Part shown: positions 21,902-33,618 of the stretch, in pieces
Layout of the letters: each line of letters opens with the position of its first letter
Numbering within the stretch: position 1 is the stretch's first letter
NCBI GenBank assembly: GCA_018257865.1
Contig: JAEUBA010000064.1
Location: 62,001 to 126,000, forward strand
Direction: 5' to 3'
DNA length: 64,000 bases
DNA from: Stereocaulon alpinum
Lineage: Eukaryota; Ascomycota; Lecanoromycetes; Lecanorales; Stereocaulaceae
Notes under the pieces: generated by a model
Seen by the model: the letters and a program-made list of their open reading frames with translations, nothing else
Databases searched by the model: none
What the model was told of the DNA's origin: nothing
Position numbers and translations under genes: made by a program

Positions 21902-21927
21902 TAGGAACACCAAAACACCAAGATAGC

Positions 21928-21960
21928 ATCCACCATCACCATCATCGTCGTCGTCGTCGT
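21928..21960. repeat. CAT/CAC then (CGT)5 trinucleotide tract
   Basis: A run of CAT/CAC units passes directly into five CGT units, about 45 bp past the kinesin stop. Simple-sequence DNA, probably length-variable. Confidence 0.85.
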
Positions 21961-22004
21961 TCTGACTTCTTCGTCCGCTCCAAAATCATGAGAATACCGA
22001 CTTT

Positions 22005-25000
22005 TCAGATCCCGCCTTCCGAGATGGTGGATGCGGGTCTCAATTGCGCTGCTAGAGCACCAACGCTGGGAACGCCGCCTAGACTCTCCTTTCTTCTCTC
22101 ATGAACTGGTCTTACGACTCCGTTAGGACCAATGACTAGGCCGCCGGTTTGGACACGGTCTTGAATCATGCCGTCGAGGATTTTGGTCATTTCATCGATA
22201 CTCTTCCTCTTCATTGCCTTCTCCTGCTCTTTCTCCTTGTGAGGGGAGAGTAATTGGACAGGGCTGACGGGTGATGCAAAGGCATGTCCACTGGTACCAC
22301 TGCCAGCGCTGACTTTACTGTCTTTGCTGTCCTTGCTTTGGTGAAGGCTTCCTCGGCCAGGTTTTGGCGGCGATATTAGTTCAGGCTCTGGTGCAAGGTC
22401 TGCGACGTCACGATGCCGTGCGGCGGCTTGCAGAGCACCCACCATGCGATCTTTATCGTCCAGTCGCGCACGCAGGTCGGCAATCTCGGCGTCTTTCTCC
22501 CTAAGAAGGTCCGTAGCGTTTGGCGCTTCTTCGAGCGAGCTGCGATGCCGTGGTGAATTTGGTGAAGCAAGCATAGATGCCCTTGACTGGCTTGATCGTC
22601 GGGCTTGCAGAAGTCGCTGTTCCAGTGTGGATATGTACCTGTTCTTGTCGGCCAGATCTGCCTGGAGGGCACGAATGTGTGCTTTCGATGATGCTGTACC
22701 GTCCCCAAATTCGCCTCCGGAATCATCGTCATGATCCTGAGGAGATATTGGCGAGTGCTGGGTGTTATCTACTTCGGAAGATGCTGTAACAGTAGAGCCG
22801 ACAGACACGGTTCGCTGCAGTGATGTTGGGCGCGCTCCAATCGTGGAATGACTCGCCGAGGAATGCAAAGAGCGTAGAGTCCTAGCAGAGGACCCGCTCT
22901 TGTGTGACATTGACGACGTTGGGTGCATACTCAATACCGACATTTTACCACTTGCATTGACTCCCGAGGACTTGGAGGACAGGATCAGGCGATTTAAATG
23001 CTCAATGCGGTCATTCAAAGCTGTCCTTGCAAGCTGCATCTCCAGCATTTGCTCTTCGCGGCGCTGCTCAGCTTCCATTTCAAACTTCCTCTCCTCCTCG
23101 TCGAACGGCGCTTCGTCAATCTTGCCAGAGCCCTTGTCTTCTTGACCTTTCTTCTGATTGTCGAGCTCATTTCGCAAGCTCTGGATCTCCATACGATAGC
23201 GCTCAAGAAGCACCCTACTGCCCGCATCGGTGCCACTACCAAGGGCTTCCTCGGCTTTCTTGGCGTGGCTGACGATATTATTCTTCGCCCTCGCGGCGAA
23301 TTTGAGAGTATTCAGTGTCTCACCAGTATGACCATTAGCTGTAGCCACGCTCCCTTGCGATCCAAGCTGAATGGTACAAAGAATGCTAACCAAGGAGTTA
23401 CCAGACAAGGCTGGCTGCAGCAGCCTAGTAAGTTTGCTGTCTCGGTATGGCAAATGCTTTCCATCCTTATCCGTCGGATTGCCAGCGCTGTCCTTGACGC
23501 CGGAGAGACGTGCAATAACAGTACCAAGAGTGAGGAGACTCTTATTGATATGGGCACCCTCTGTCCGGCGCTCCTTGTTCTCTGCGGCCCTTTCTGAGCC
23601 GGCCAAATCAATCATGCTTAATGTAGATACCCGGACACCACCCGGTACAAGGGGTGCTCGTTTGTCACTTTGTCCCTTTCCTCTGAAGGGTCTCTCCCGG
23701 CTCTCGACAACAATTTGCACTACTGCATGACTTCGAGAGCTCTGAGCATTATACTTTGTACTATTAGTTCGTCTAGACTGATCCCCACGCGCGATGACTC
23801 GAAGCAATTGAGTTGGGCTCTGTACGATCTCCTCCTTTAGAGGACTTGCAAAGACGCCCCGTTTGGGATCCTCCCGAAGTTTGATCTCTTCTTGCTGTGG
23901 GGCTCCGGGTCCAACCCCAGCCTCTGATGCCGGTTTCAGCAGGTCGTGGATCTTCTCATTGTAAATTTCCAGATAGCTGACTCGTAACAGAAATTCTCGG
24001 TGGGGCGTTTCCCGAATGAATGAGAAGATGTCTGTTATAGCGAGAGGTATTACACCAGGTGAGGTTGCGGTTCCCTGCATGGAAAAGGTTTTTCCAGTAC
24101 CCGTCATACCATAAGCAAACACAGTCCCATGATAGCCTTCCATAACACGACGTACGAGCCGTTTCGCACAGGCATCGTAGACCTTATGATTTTGATCGTA
24201 AGGTGCAAATACGTTGTCTGTACCAACTCATCATTAGCGGCCCGGAATACTGGAGCAGGGTCTCGTTGTGGTAGGCTTGTGAGAATCCCCAGTAACGACC
24301 AATAAAGAAAGCATAGCATAGCATACCATAGTAGTAATCTCCACCTTCTCTTCCTCTGTAGGCTACAAGTGACTGTCTGCCATCTACCAGCCAATCCTTG
24401 CCAGATGTCTTGTCCCCACCCGCATCAGGCCGTACACGCACACTGACGAGCACATTGCCTTTACCCTCCTTCTCTTTCTTTCCAGAGTCCCTTTTCTTGT
24501 GTTCTTCTTCGATGTCTTCTTCGTCCCGGCCTCTCTTCTCTTCATTATCCTCGAATGTAGTTGCAGAGGTGGAATACGAGTCCTGAGCTGATGAACTCCG
24601 ACTATGAGGTGGTGATCGTAGGCTGGCGAGGTCGTTTGACGCTCTCGTGCCTGGTACGCTAGATACTGCTTTGCCATCTCCACTTCCGTTTAATAAGCTT
24701 GGCGTAGAAGCTGTGCTGTAAGATCGACCAAGCATGTCCGTTGAGCCCTTTAATTTTAATCTCTTAACCCCCAAGCTGCCCCGCCGTCCTTCCCCACTAT
24801 CCGCACCACGCGATGGAGAGGATGCCGCTGTGGAATATTTGCTCTCGATGCCTGTTCTTCGTACCTTTGGTGGCTGTGGAAAGTTGGCTATACTGACAGA
24901 TCGTCGAACTTCCTTCTCCTCTGGAGGACCATCACCTTGGCCTGCATTGAAGGAAGTGGAAGTAGAGCGAAGTGTGGGAATGCTTGGACTGGACGCAGTT

Positions 25001-25167
25001 TGACTGGCAGTCAGAGAGACAGGTTTAGTAATCTTCGAAGGTGTCCGGAGACCGAGCTTCAAGGGCGCTGGGGAAGTACTGGATGGTGTACGTAGTTTCG
25101 AAACTGGCAATTGAGGTAGGGCAGAAGTTGGTGGGGGAAGAGCGGGTTGCGCGATATTGCTGGCCAT
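22005..25167 (-). CDS. KIP2: Kinesin-7 family motor, Kip2/Tea2/KipA type (1017 aa, 2 exons)
   Basis: Plus-end-directed microtubule motor. Orthologs carry polarity and plus-end factors and stabilise cytoplasmic microtubules. Exons are 25167-24327 and 24217-22005; the intron is 109 bp. An N-terminal Ser/Pro-rich extension (about 1-235) precedes the motor (about 237-590). The P-loop is GMTGTGKT (317-324), switch I NAQSSRSHA (437-445) and switch II DLAGSE (484-489). Heptad coiled coils and a Ser-rich tail follow. The exon join restores YYYDNVFAPYDQNHKVYDAC, the start of the core motor, confirming the splice. The internal N-terminal extension plus early motor match the Kip2/KipA group. CENP-E-like kinesin-7 is the alternative, but that group has much longer tails. 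Confidence 0.92.
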
Positions 25168-26715
25168 TTTGAGATGGATTCGAGGCGTTGTGGGAGCTTT
25201 GCAGATTAGGGAAAGTGCTGCGAATAGGACGAGCACTTGGAGCGCAATTAGGTCATTGATGGTTGCAGTTTCCCTTCGGGGTGGGACGCGAGCAAAGGAC
25301 GCGAAGGCTGCTGCAACACTGGCAGAGCGCGATGTCCAATCAGGATATAGCTGGCACACACTTGTAGCCCTTCGGTGCCGCAACAATGCAGAAGAAATCA
25401 AGACCTAAGACTCAGTCCGAATCCACGGTTGAAAGGCTTCACAGTTGACCGGCCAGATCCTTTGGCTTGTGTTCCGTATTAAAAAGACTGCGCCTGCGCT
25501 CAATGTTCCTACTCTTTCCGGCAATTGCTCCTCTATTGTGTGCCCATTCGGTTCTACCTTCCTTCGGCACTGACTTGTATTGTAGTAATGCGCGCGTCGT
25601 CGACGAATGCACGCATGAGATGTAGAACGTTGAGGTAGGACAGCTTTAGCAGTAAATCAGTGGTTGAACCCTCCTATCCACTTCTCGTGCTTTAAGCCCT
25701 GCAATGTTTCAGATTTCTCGTGCGTAGCAAGGATGTAGTGAAGTTGGAGAATTACGCAGCAACATTCTACTACGCTGCTTGCACCGATCAAAGATTAAAG
25801 GTAACTTACTGTACTGTTCGTAAGCCAGGGGAGAGAAGAATGCCGCACATCATAATTATACTCGTTGATCCCCGGCCTCTAGCTCGCTAGGAGGGTGACT
25901 AGAATCTGGACAAGGATTCGACTGGATCGTCCGATGGGTTCTCTGGCGAACTAAGCTAACCTACTGAGCACGCTACGTATCCACGCCAGGCCCTCTATAA
26001 TTTCTACGTATCACAGGGAAAGGGGCATAACTATTCGCTCCCGGCCTCCACAAAGCCTCCTGCATCACACCAATCCATGTCATCCATTTCGCAATTTGCT
26101 GCGGAAATTAGGGGGAACCTCAGTATTAATGAAGAGCACGAATTCCTCTATGCAAACTCCATCCATTCACAGTGGAATGCATAACCCCGTCACAGACGTT
26201 AATGCATTGAATAATTCTTATGATCAATTAGCGGGCGACTGTATCCCACTTCTGAGCCTAAATTCAAAAGCCGATTGGAGACGATGGAACGGATACGTGG
26301 ATGTGCCTGCAGCAGTGCAGTGGTTTCGCAGATCTCTTCCCGTTCTAGCCTCCTAACGCAAGCCTAAGGAAGCTTCTATCTATCTGGATTTTAGCTCAAT
26401 CCAGCAGAACACCATGGCCGAAACATGAAAGCCTTACTGGACCAGCAGTCACGGAGAGGGGCAATTGTTATGCTTCCTCAATGTCAACGCCAGTTCTCTT
26501 CATCATACCCGGGAGGTTGATTCAATGTTGCATTGCGGGCCGAGCGTTCCTCGGGCCCCAGGAAGGAGCAAGCTTCGAGAGAGCACGGGCATGTAAGGAT
26601 TGAGGCCCCCAATCGAGCGATATGCATGCAACACAAAGCTATCACCCCACAAACTGATCACCACGCGAGCAGGCATGGGCAAGCGAACTGTCAGGGTCTT
26701 GTTGTGCTCCCAGCA
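25168..26715. other. Gene-poor intergenic: kinesin promoter and CDK7 3' end
   Basis: About 1.5 kb. It contains the kinesin promoter at the left and the 3' flank of the CDK7 gene at the right. An 86-codon frame near 26100-26356 has no recognisable protein. No RNA gene was found. Confidence 0.4.
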
Positions 26716-27927
26716 TCATTTCGTAGCTCCAAAGTTAAGTTTCCTAGCGACCTTGTCATCGCGGCCATCCTCTACCTCCCCTCCTCTCCTCTTCAAATCA
26801 TCTCCCATCTTCTCCAAGCCCCCACCTTTCTTCGGCAGATCTTCTTTCGCAGTGGGCCGTGGATCAGTCGTCCACCATCTGTGCTCAAGCATCTGGCGTG
26901 CCGTAGATCGCTTTCTAGGGTCCAGGGCTAGCATAGACATCAACAGATCAACTCCTACAGGCCCTGCCGTACCGAATCTGGCTAAATAGAAATCCTTTCC
27001 GCGTACAGGAACTATTGATGCCTTTTCATATCCTACGTAGCCCTCCAGCTTCGACACTCCTGGCCAATTATCCTCTGTTGGCGTGCCAATTGCCTGACAT
27101 ATCAGCTCGAGTTGATGTATGTCCGTATTTCCTGCTAGAAAAGGAACCCGTAATATCAGTTCAGCAAATACTGTGCCCATCGACCAGACGTCGACTGCCC
27201 CGGAGTAGAACCTAGCACCATAGAGTAATTCCGGCGGCCGATACCACCGCGTAATGACTTGATATGTCATAGGCCGGTACGGATCCGAGAACGACCTAGC
27301 CAGACCAAAATCCGCAAGCTTGACTTCCCCATCAGCAGCAATGAGTAAATTGTTCGGCTTGATATCTCGATGCAGCACGAAATTTTCATGACAAAACCAT
27401 ACAGCCCGGCCCAACATGCCCATCCACGCCTTGACTTCAGCAGTACCGTAGCGTATACCCTCGCTGTCTTTGATGAGCATCTCTAGATCTCCCAACGGTA
27501 GATACTCAAGCACTAGATTGAGGTTTTGATTCTTTGATGAGAACACAGCGCGGAGTGCAATGATGTTCGGATGGGAAAGTTCTTGGAGATACTTGACTTC
27601 TCGGATTGCATCCATGGAGAGGCCATCTCGGTACTCGGTGTTGACTTTGATCTTCTTAATGGCTACCTTGGATGAGGGATCTGCTTTGAGATGGCCCAGG
27701 TAGACGATGGCGTAGGTTCCTTCGCCGAGCTTTTTGTCTTTGACGTACTTTTCTTTGGTTTCGTGGTTGAGTCTCTCTGCTAGCTCCTGACCACCTTGCT
27801 TCTTCTCTGGAGAAGCTTTGTTCTTGTTTGAAATTGAATTTGTCCGAACAGCTAGGGACTTAGCTTTAGCGGCAGTGACTTTTATATTGGAAGTAGCCTC
27901 GTAAGTTACGACCGGCGAGACCGCCAT
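26716..27927 (-). CDS. KIN28: CDK7/Kin28 cyclin-dependent kinase of TFIIH (403 aa)
   Basis: Serine/threonine kinase that phosphorylates the RNA polymerase II CTD as part of TFIIH and may also serve as CDK-activating kinase. A 55-residue basic extension precedes the kinase. The Gly-loop is LGEGTYAIVYLG, catalytic Lys91 sits in VAIKKIK, and HRDIKPNN has Asp188. The DFG Asp is 206 and the T-loop Thr about 221 (RPMTYQVITRWYRPPELLYG, close to CDK7's THQVVTRWYR). The cyclin-binding helix is changed to SMDAIREVKYLQEL, as in CDK7. The frame continues 13 codons upstream only from a non-ATG codon, so I take the ATG at 27927. A 254-bp promoter is shared with mS41. Confidence 0.93.
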   Translation of the reverse strand: MAVSPVVTYEATSNIKVTAAKAKSLAVRTNSISNKNKASPEKKQGGQELAERLNHETKEKYVKDKKLGEGTYAIVYLGHLKADPSSKVAIKKIKVNTEYRDGLSMDAIREVKYLQELSHPNIIALRAVFSSKNQNLNLVLEYLPLGDLEMLIKDSEGIRYGTAEVKAWMGMLGRAVWFCHENFVLHRDIKPNNLLIAADGEVKLADFGLARSFSDPYRPMTYQVITRWYRPPELLYGARFYSGAVDVWSMGTVFAELILRVPFLAGNTDIHQLELICQAIGTPTEDNWPGVSKLEGYVGYEKASIVPVRGKDFYLARFGTAGPVGVDLLMSMLALDPRKRSTARQMLEHRWWTTDPRPTAKEDLPKKGGGLEKMGDDLKRRGGEVEDGRDDKVARKLNFGATK

Positions 27928-28181
27928 AGCTGTAGGGATCAAGTAGTGCGGCTTAGAAGCCTTCACAAAGGCCTGATCATCTGCAACATCAACGGTTAAT
28001 GTCCTTTAGAGCTCGTGGGATTGTTGTCAAGAGAGTATGTATATCTGACTCATTCTTTTCCGCCTTTCGATATCCGCTTTCGCGCTAGTGGTAGGGCTGC
28101 AGAAATGTCAAGAAACGTTCGACTTTGTCCCATGCCCAAGCTCCCGCGAAAGTAAGGTACACAACTTGTCCCATCACCAAT
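27928..28181. promoter_or_regulatory. Compact divergent promoter shared by CDK7 and mS41
   Basis: Only 254 bp separate the two opposing ATGs, so both 5' UTRs and promoters must lie here or overlap. Confidence 0.55.
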
Positions 28182-28904
28182 ATGATACTCAGAAGCCCAA
28201 TCACCCGCTCCCACCCCTCGACCCTCACCAATCGCCTCACCAAGCCCTGCTACCGCTGTCTCCACGCCCGCACGACCACCTCACCCCCAATCCCCCAGCC
28301 CACTCCCTTCGTCCCCGACCCCTCAACCTTCCTCACCCTAATCGGCCGTGACCTCTCTCAGCACTCCGCCAAAATCCCCACCTGGAAATCCCTCTTCTCA
28401 CTCACCTCCCAACAATTCCGCGATCTAGGCATCGAGCCAGCGCGGACGCGGCGGTATCTCCTGTGGTGGAGGGACCGCTTCAGGAAAGGCCTTTTCGGTG
28501 TTGGGGGTGATTTGAAAAATGTGAAAGAGGGAGCGGCGGAGTTGAGGGTTGTTGAGGTGGCTGTGCTCAAGGCCGCTATACCGAACGAATCGAGCACAAG
28601 TACAGGGACAGGGTTGATGAAGGTGAAGAAGATGATTGTGAACGAGCCGGCTGAAGCCGTGGAACAGGGGTTGGAGCTCGGGAACTTGAAGCCTGTGGAG
28701 GGTATGAAAGTTGTAGGGGCGAGAACGATCGTGGGGCCATTTGTGAAGCATGTGAAGGGAACGAGAGGGAGTGTGGCAACTATCAAGGTGCAGGCGGGTA
28801 TGTGGGAGATCAGGCAGGGGGTCAAGGTTGATGGTGGTGAGAGGAGAAAGGTACAGGTGAGGCGGGCGAAGTTGTTGGCTGAGAGGAAGACTACTAGGAA
28901 ATAG
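28182..28904 (+). CDS. FYV4: Mitochondrial small ribosomal subunit protein mS41 (IGR motif; Fyv4-like, 240 aa)
   Basis: The first 35-40 residues are an Arg/Ser/Thr-rich presequence. The IGR motif follows: FLTLIGRDLSQHSAKIPTWK and LTSQQFRDLGIEPARTRRYL, ending LLWWRDRFRKG. This is the signature of mS41 (yeast Fyv4). The C-terminal half is a less conserved basic domain with VPF/KHVKGTRGS segments. The ATG at 28182 is the only in-frame ATG before the presequence; the frame runs further upstream without an ATG. A GTAAGG just upstream (28152-28157) could be a 5' UTR donor, but no partner is convincing. Confidence 0.88.
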   Translation: MILRSPITRSHPSTLTNRLTKPCYRCLHARTTTSPPIPQPTPFVPDPSTFLTLIGRDLSQHSAKIPTWKSLFSLTSQQFRDLGIEPARTRRYLLWWRDRFRKGLFGVGGDLKNVKEGAAELRVVEVAVLKAAIPNESSTSTGTGLMKVKKMIVNEPAEAVEQGLELGNLKPVEGMKVVGARTIVGPFVKHVKGTRGSVATIKVQAGMWEIRQGVKVDGGERRKVQVRRAKLLAERKTTRK

Positions 28905-29223
28905 GTGGAATGGATGGGCGATTGATTGTGTAAGGAGGGGGCGGATTTTCGTATAGAAGACTTGTGTAAGTCTGTATGTTATAAGAAGAGCTACACAAGC
29001 CAGTGTTGGGCATTATCTGTAAGAGAGCGTTGCCTCCTGAGGTGACTTGTCTGTACAGGCCGCTAGGTTATCCTTCAATATCATTGGTGTCCATAATGGG
29101 CATTTCAGCTCATGGACATCTTTGATTGACTCTATAGACATGCGCGCTTCGCTGTATCCAACACAATTGATTGTATCCGCATCAACACAGGACAAAGAGG
29201 ATTTCATATCCAAGCTAATACGC
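28905..29223. other. Convergent intergenic between mS41 and the WW/PhoD gene
   Basis: 319 bp between converging stops. The WW/PhoD stop codon lies inside AGGTGAGC, which also looks like a splice donor, so an extra C-terminal exon inside this gap cannot be ruled out. Confidence 0.4.
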
Positions 29224-32200
29224 TCACCTGCCATATTCCAAACTTGGCACGATCACAGGTCCGTATTTAGTTACCCCTACAGCACCAACTCCCATACCAT
29301 CTGTTTGTACCATAAAATCAATAGCCATGCTCAACTTTCCCTTACCCGTACCATGCATGTCCGTCTGACCATAGCTTCCAGTCACGACCTCCGGATCGTA
29401 AGCTACGATAGCCACATAGTTCCGCCTGCCCATCAACTTCCGCATCTCCCGTTGTCTGCCATCTGGCTCAGCAGCGAAAATCTCCATCATGTCTTCTTTG
29501 GTATCGCTAGGAGCGTTATTTGAGCGGTGGCCATTTTGTGGGATATAGAGCGGTTTCTGAGATGAATGAAGAAGCTTGAGGACGTAGGAGGGAGGCGGTG
29601 TATTGACGACGGAGGCGGAGATAAGTTGGTACATGGTCTTGTGATCGGAAGGCTTCGAGGGATCGTGTAAGAGGCCAGCACCACAGCAGTCGACGGCTCC
29701 GCTGAGGAATGTCATGCGAATCGCCTTCTGCTTAGCTATGCCCTGAAGGGTACGAATCAAGTAGGTGCGCTCGAGGTCCTAGAAGACGGTTAGCATCTTG
29801 AACGAAGATCAGAGCAACGAAAGAGTACCTTCGACTCATGGGTCCATTGGTCACGGAGTTCATCAAGCATATCGATATCGCCAAAGGGGCTTAAGATCCC
29901 GCCCATGAGGCCAGACTTGCCGACTGCTTTCTTCACAGAGTCGAAGCCAGAGCCAACCACACCTTTGGCGCCCACCACGCCGGCTACTGAGCTTGTCACC
30001 TTGCCGAGAACGTTGTATGCCCCCGTAACGGCCTTTTTACCAGTAGCGACTGTGTGCGCAATCGACTCTGCAGCTTCCAGCCGTGGATAGATCATAGGTA
30101 CCGCGATCATCCAGATACAATGTTGCACACTTGGCGGTAGCATGGCGACTTTTGGGAATAGGCCTTGGTATGTTGGGCCCGCCATTACTTGATGAGGGTT
30201 TCTTTCGGAGCGACAGTCGGGACCAACGACCACCACTGCCGGACCAAGGTATTTTACGAAGTGCCACCCGGTGCCAGTGATCGTGAAAATGTCGGTATCT
30301 GTACTAACATTGCGGAGGATCTCGAGTGTAGTGTGATGTTGGAAGAGTAGATACATTTCAATGCCCACTCGGCCAATATTCTTGAACATGTTGGAGAATT
30401 GCATGTACTCGGGGTATGACCCAAAGCCATCAAATCTGTCATGGAAAGCCATTAGTCTAGGATTTTTGCGGAAGGTGTGGATCCCACTACTTACATGTCA
30501 TGATCGTCGATCTGTAAGATATGCGGTATTTGTGCAAATGCCTCTCGCAAGTATGGTTGGTCGAAGTGGCTGGTATAATAATGGAAGTACGCGTGCGAGA
30601 CATCTTCCTCATGTTGAGCTGTCCACTGTGCGTTCTTCCTATTTTCCTTGCCGCTCATTGCTAGCCATTGCTTCAGCAAAGGAATCTCCTTCCATATCCT
30701 ATCGGCATATATCTGGTCACCGAGGCCTAGCTGCGTGTGGAAGCCACCGCATTCAACGTGCTTCTGCATTATGTCCTTCCACATGTAACCGATTCCACCA
30801 ACGCGTGCACGCTCATTGGCATTGACACTAAGGGAAAAGTCGTTGCCAGAAGTAGCAATGAAGCGCCAACTGGTTTCGGTCTTGCCAGCAACCAAGAACT
30901 CATAACGTGTACAGCCAAGGTGGGAGGTTATGGCGTATGTCCACTTGGCGCCAGTATGTTCTTCCATTTGGAGGTCCACATCGTACCTATAGAACGTCCA
31001 CCGCTGATGGACAGATATCGGACTGGCCTTCAATTGCCGTGGGTTTGGAGAGAGGTCTATACTTTGATGAATGTGTATGGTTGGAGGTTGGGGGGCATCA
31101 GTGACAAGCAATATCGAGCCTAACCATATCCCTCTTTCCAGATCCATATTGGTATATCTTAGATAGGGTCCAAAGTACACGCCATTCGTTGGGGCTATCT
31201 TGTACATTTCCACACCAGCGCTCGGTGGAGGCCCCGAGAAACCTGCCACCGTAGGAGTAGATGGCATCATGCTCATCATGCTATCCTGGAAGCCAGGTGT
31301 GGAGGGCTGGAAGCCCGGAGATGCCAAGGGTTGCTTACCAAATGCACTCAATCCAGGAGATGCCAAAGGGTTTCCGAAGTTCACACTACCGGTGGGTGAT
31401 AAAGGTTCGTTAAGGTTGAGCGGCGTCGGGCCTTTGGGGAACTCCCATTGCGTAGACTGAGTTGGGAGATGAATGTAATAATATTGGCCGGAACTGGGAT
31501 CGAGATGGGCAATCCAACCCTCTGGAAGTGGTGGGGGCGAGGAAGGTCCTGGACCAGCAGGCGCCGGAGACGTTTTCGCAGGCTGCTGTAAAATTGGCTG
31601 GGTAGCAGGCTGAGCAGGTTGCTGCGATAATGAGGCCTGATTTCTTGGGTCATTTGCGAATGCTGGGTGGCCGGAGTTTGCTGACGCTGCTGGAGATGAC
31701 AGCGCAGCTGCTACACCAGCTGCTGCTCCAACAGCTGCCCCTGCAGTCGCCGCTCCTGCTGCTTGACTATGTTTCTCGGCCGGGTAACCTTGTGTTGCTG
31801 TGGCTGAAGAGCTGGCTGGCGAATACGCCGGCGGAGGAGATGATGTGACGTGCATCCTCTGAAAGTCTTGTTCTAGGGCTGTTGGATGCGCTCGTCCAGA
31901 AGGGGAGGTAACTTGTGTCTGTGGTCTCGGTGACTGCAAAGGAGGAGAGCCAGATGCTTGTGTGGGACCTTGATACACTGTGGGAGGCCCATGTGGCTGC
32001 GTGCCTGGCTGTTCTGTTGGCGTCCATGGCCTTCTTGTTGGATCGGGTTGCTGTGTATTTGTCAATGGCTGCAATCTGACAGGCTGAGGATATTGGGCCA
32101 CTCTTTGTGCTGCAGCTGCATTTTGCGCTTGCAAGCTTGTCAATGTCGAAGTGCCAGCTATACCCGCCGCTGCATATCGCGCTTCTATTCCTCCTCCAGG

Positions 32201-32944
32201 TTGTTCTCCATGTGCAAGGATAGGAGTCTCGGGAGGCGGAGGCGAGCCACGCTGTGCCTTCGTAGTTGACGTAGAAGCTGTAGAACTCAGTCTGTTCACA
32301 CCACCAGGGTGTGGAACCTCTAATTCACCGAGGGTTTCAGACTCTCCTGGCGGTGGCCAGTATTGCTGGTAGTATTCTGGGTATGGGCTAGCCTCTGTTC
32401 GAGAAGGGGTTCGATTTCCAGCAGACGACGACGCACCAGCTCTCTGTGGTGCTCGCTGAAACAAGCCATCTTTGTCAGGGGCATCTGTTTCTGGTGAGTC
32501 TGGCAGAGGCTTTGGCATATTGCCCCGCCTTTCCGCCAGCTTCGAGCTTGATTGGTCTGAAGTACCACGCCCATCTCGAGGTCGCAATGCAGACGGGTAG
32601 TCAGGTATTCCAGCCCTTGGTGGTTCTGTCGAACTAGCGGGTGGCAGGGAAGTGGAAGTGTAGGCTGGCGAAGCTCTGCCACGTTCGTCTGTGGTCTTTC
32701 GAGCGTTCGTGGGACGTGTTTGGGGGCGCTGACGATCGTCTGGATAGGGTAATGGAGCTGGAGAGCTCGAGGCACCAGGAGGAAGAGGAAAAGCAGTTGA
32801 CTGTGGAAGTCCAGTACGCTGCTTGGTGGGCTCTGGAGAGTCTCGTTTATAAATTCTCAGTGGTTCGATAGTGGGCGAGTCCCCGTTTGATGGCCGGTCG
32901 AGAAACATTTCGTCCTTGCCATGACGCACACTGCTGGAGCTCAT
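29224..32944 (-). CDS. WW-domain plus PhoD-like metallophosphatase (1203 aa, 3 exons)
   Basis: Exons are 32944-30495, 30435-29829 and 29778-29224; introns are 59 and 50 bp. The first 470 residues are Pro/Ser/Gln/Ala-rich and disordered. A WW domain at about 472-505 has both tryptophans (LPEGWIAHLDP...TQSTQWEFP). The PhoD-like catalytic region (fungal PhoD_2 type) begins near 580. It contains GLGDQIYADRIWKE and QIDDHDIFDGFGSYP, whose Asp/His residues bind metal in the family. The second motif is completed only by splicing intron 1. Near the C-terminus RNYVAIVAYDPEVVTGSYGQ is present. The substrate is unknown, and the WW domain implies a PPxY-type partner. Confidence 0.85.
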
Positions 32945-33618
32945 GTTTGAGTAGCAAGGCCGCAGAAACGGCCAGACTAGTCAGTGAAGGTATTATTAGC
33001 TTACTCGAACAAAAAGGCCCGATTGGGACTGGAGTGGTGAGGTTTCTCTGCGCAAGGGCGCCTGCAAGGTGAGAGCAAGAGCGCCAGAGCCAGTGATTTC
33101 GTTTATGCATACATCGGGATCCCCCGGTTCATAAGGTAGTATGCAACTGTTAATGAAATGGGTAAGCAGGTTGCAGGAACGGGCATCTGTACCTGTAGCC
33201 GCCCACTATCATCATTGGCGTGCGGTCGGCCTGCACGGTTGTCCAAGGCGTCACTTTCGACGCTGTAAGCGCCGACCATCCCTGGCCAATGGCATGTCAC
33301 GAAACAACGCCTTGCCACTGATGCTCACATGATGAATGCGAATGGAGTCCGATATCTTTGCAAACAATTCCAACAGCCTTTGCAGCTAGAAGGAGATCGA
33401 AATATTGGGGGAAAGGGAATTTTTCCCAATGACTAGCTACCTTAGCATTACTAGCCTGGATATCAATACAAGTGATGTTACAAATCATCGAAGTTCATGC
33501 CAACAATGCCTACTTCATAACGTCGTCTCATGGTTGTACAGAGTTGATGTGGTTCCATTCCACAGCCTGAACGCCTTCGGACAAGTACTTGAAAAGGCGT
33601 GCAATGTTTCGACCCTCG
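32945..33618. other. Intergenic: WW/PhoD promoter and DUF3074 gene 3' end
   Basis: 674 bp between tandem minus-strand genes. Frames here are short and overlapping; none is supported. Confidence 0.4.

Larger units (their letters stand above)
20999..22004. other. Convergent intergenic region with tandem duplication and simple repeats
   Basis: About 1 kb between two converging genes. It holds a pair of 57-58 bp direct repeats (21188-21338), a 45-bp purine tract and a CAT/CGT trinucleotide tract, each listed separately. No protein gene was supported. Confidence 0.5.

Noticed and set aside
25655..25690. GTTGAACC, a possible reverse-strand tRNA B box
   Set aside because: No matching A box or acceptor stem at tRNA distance.
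26096..26356. 86-codon frame upstream of the CDK7 3' end
   Set aside because: No domain, signal or splice context; its length is expected by chance.
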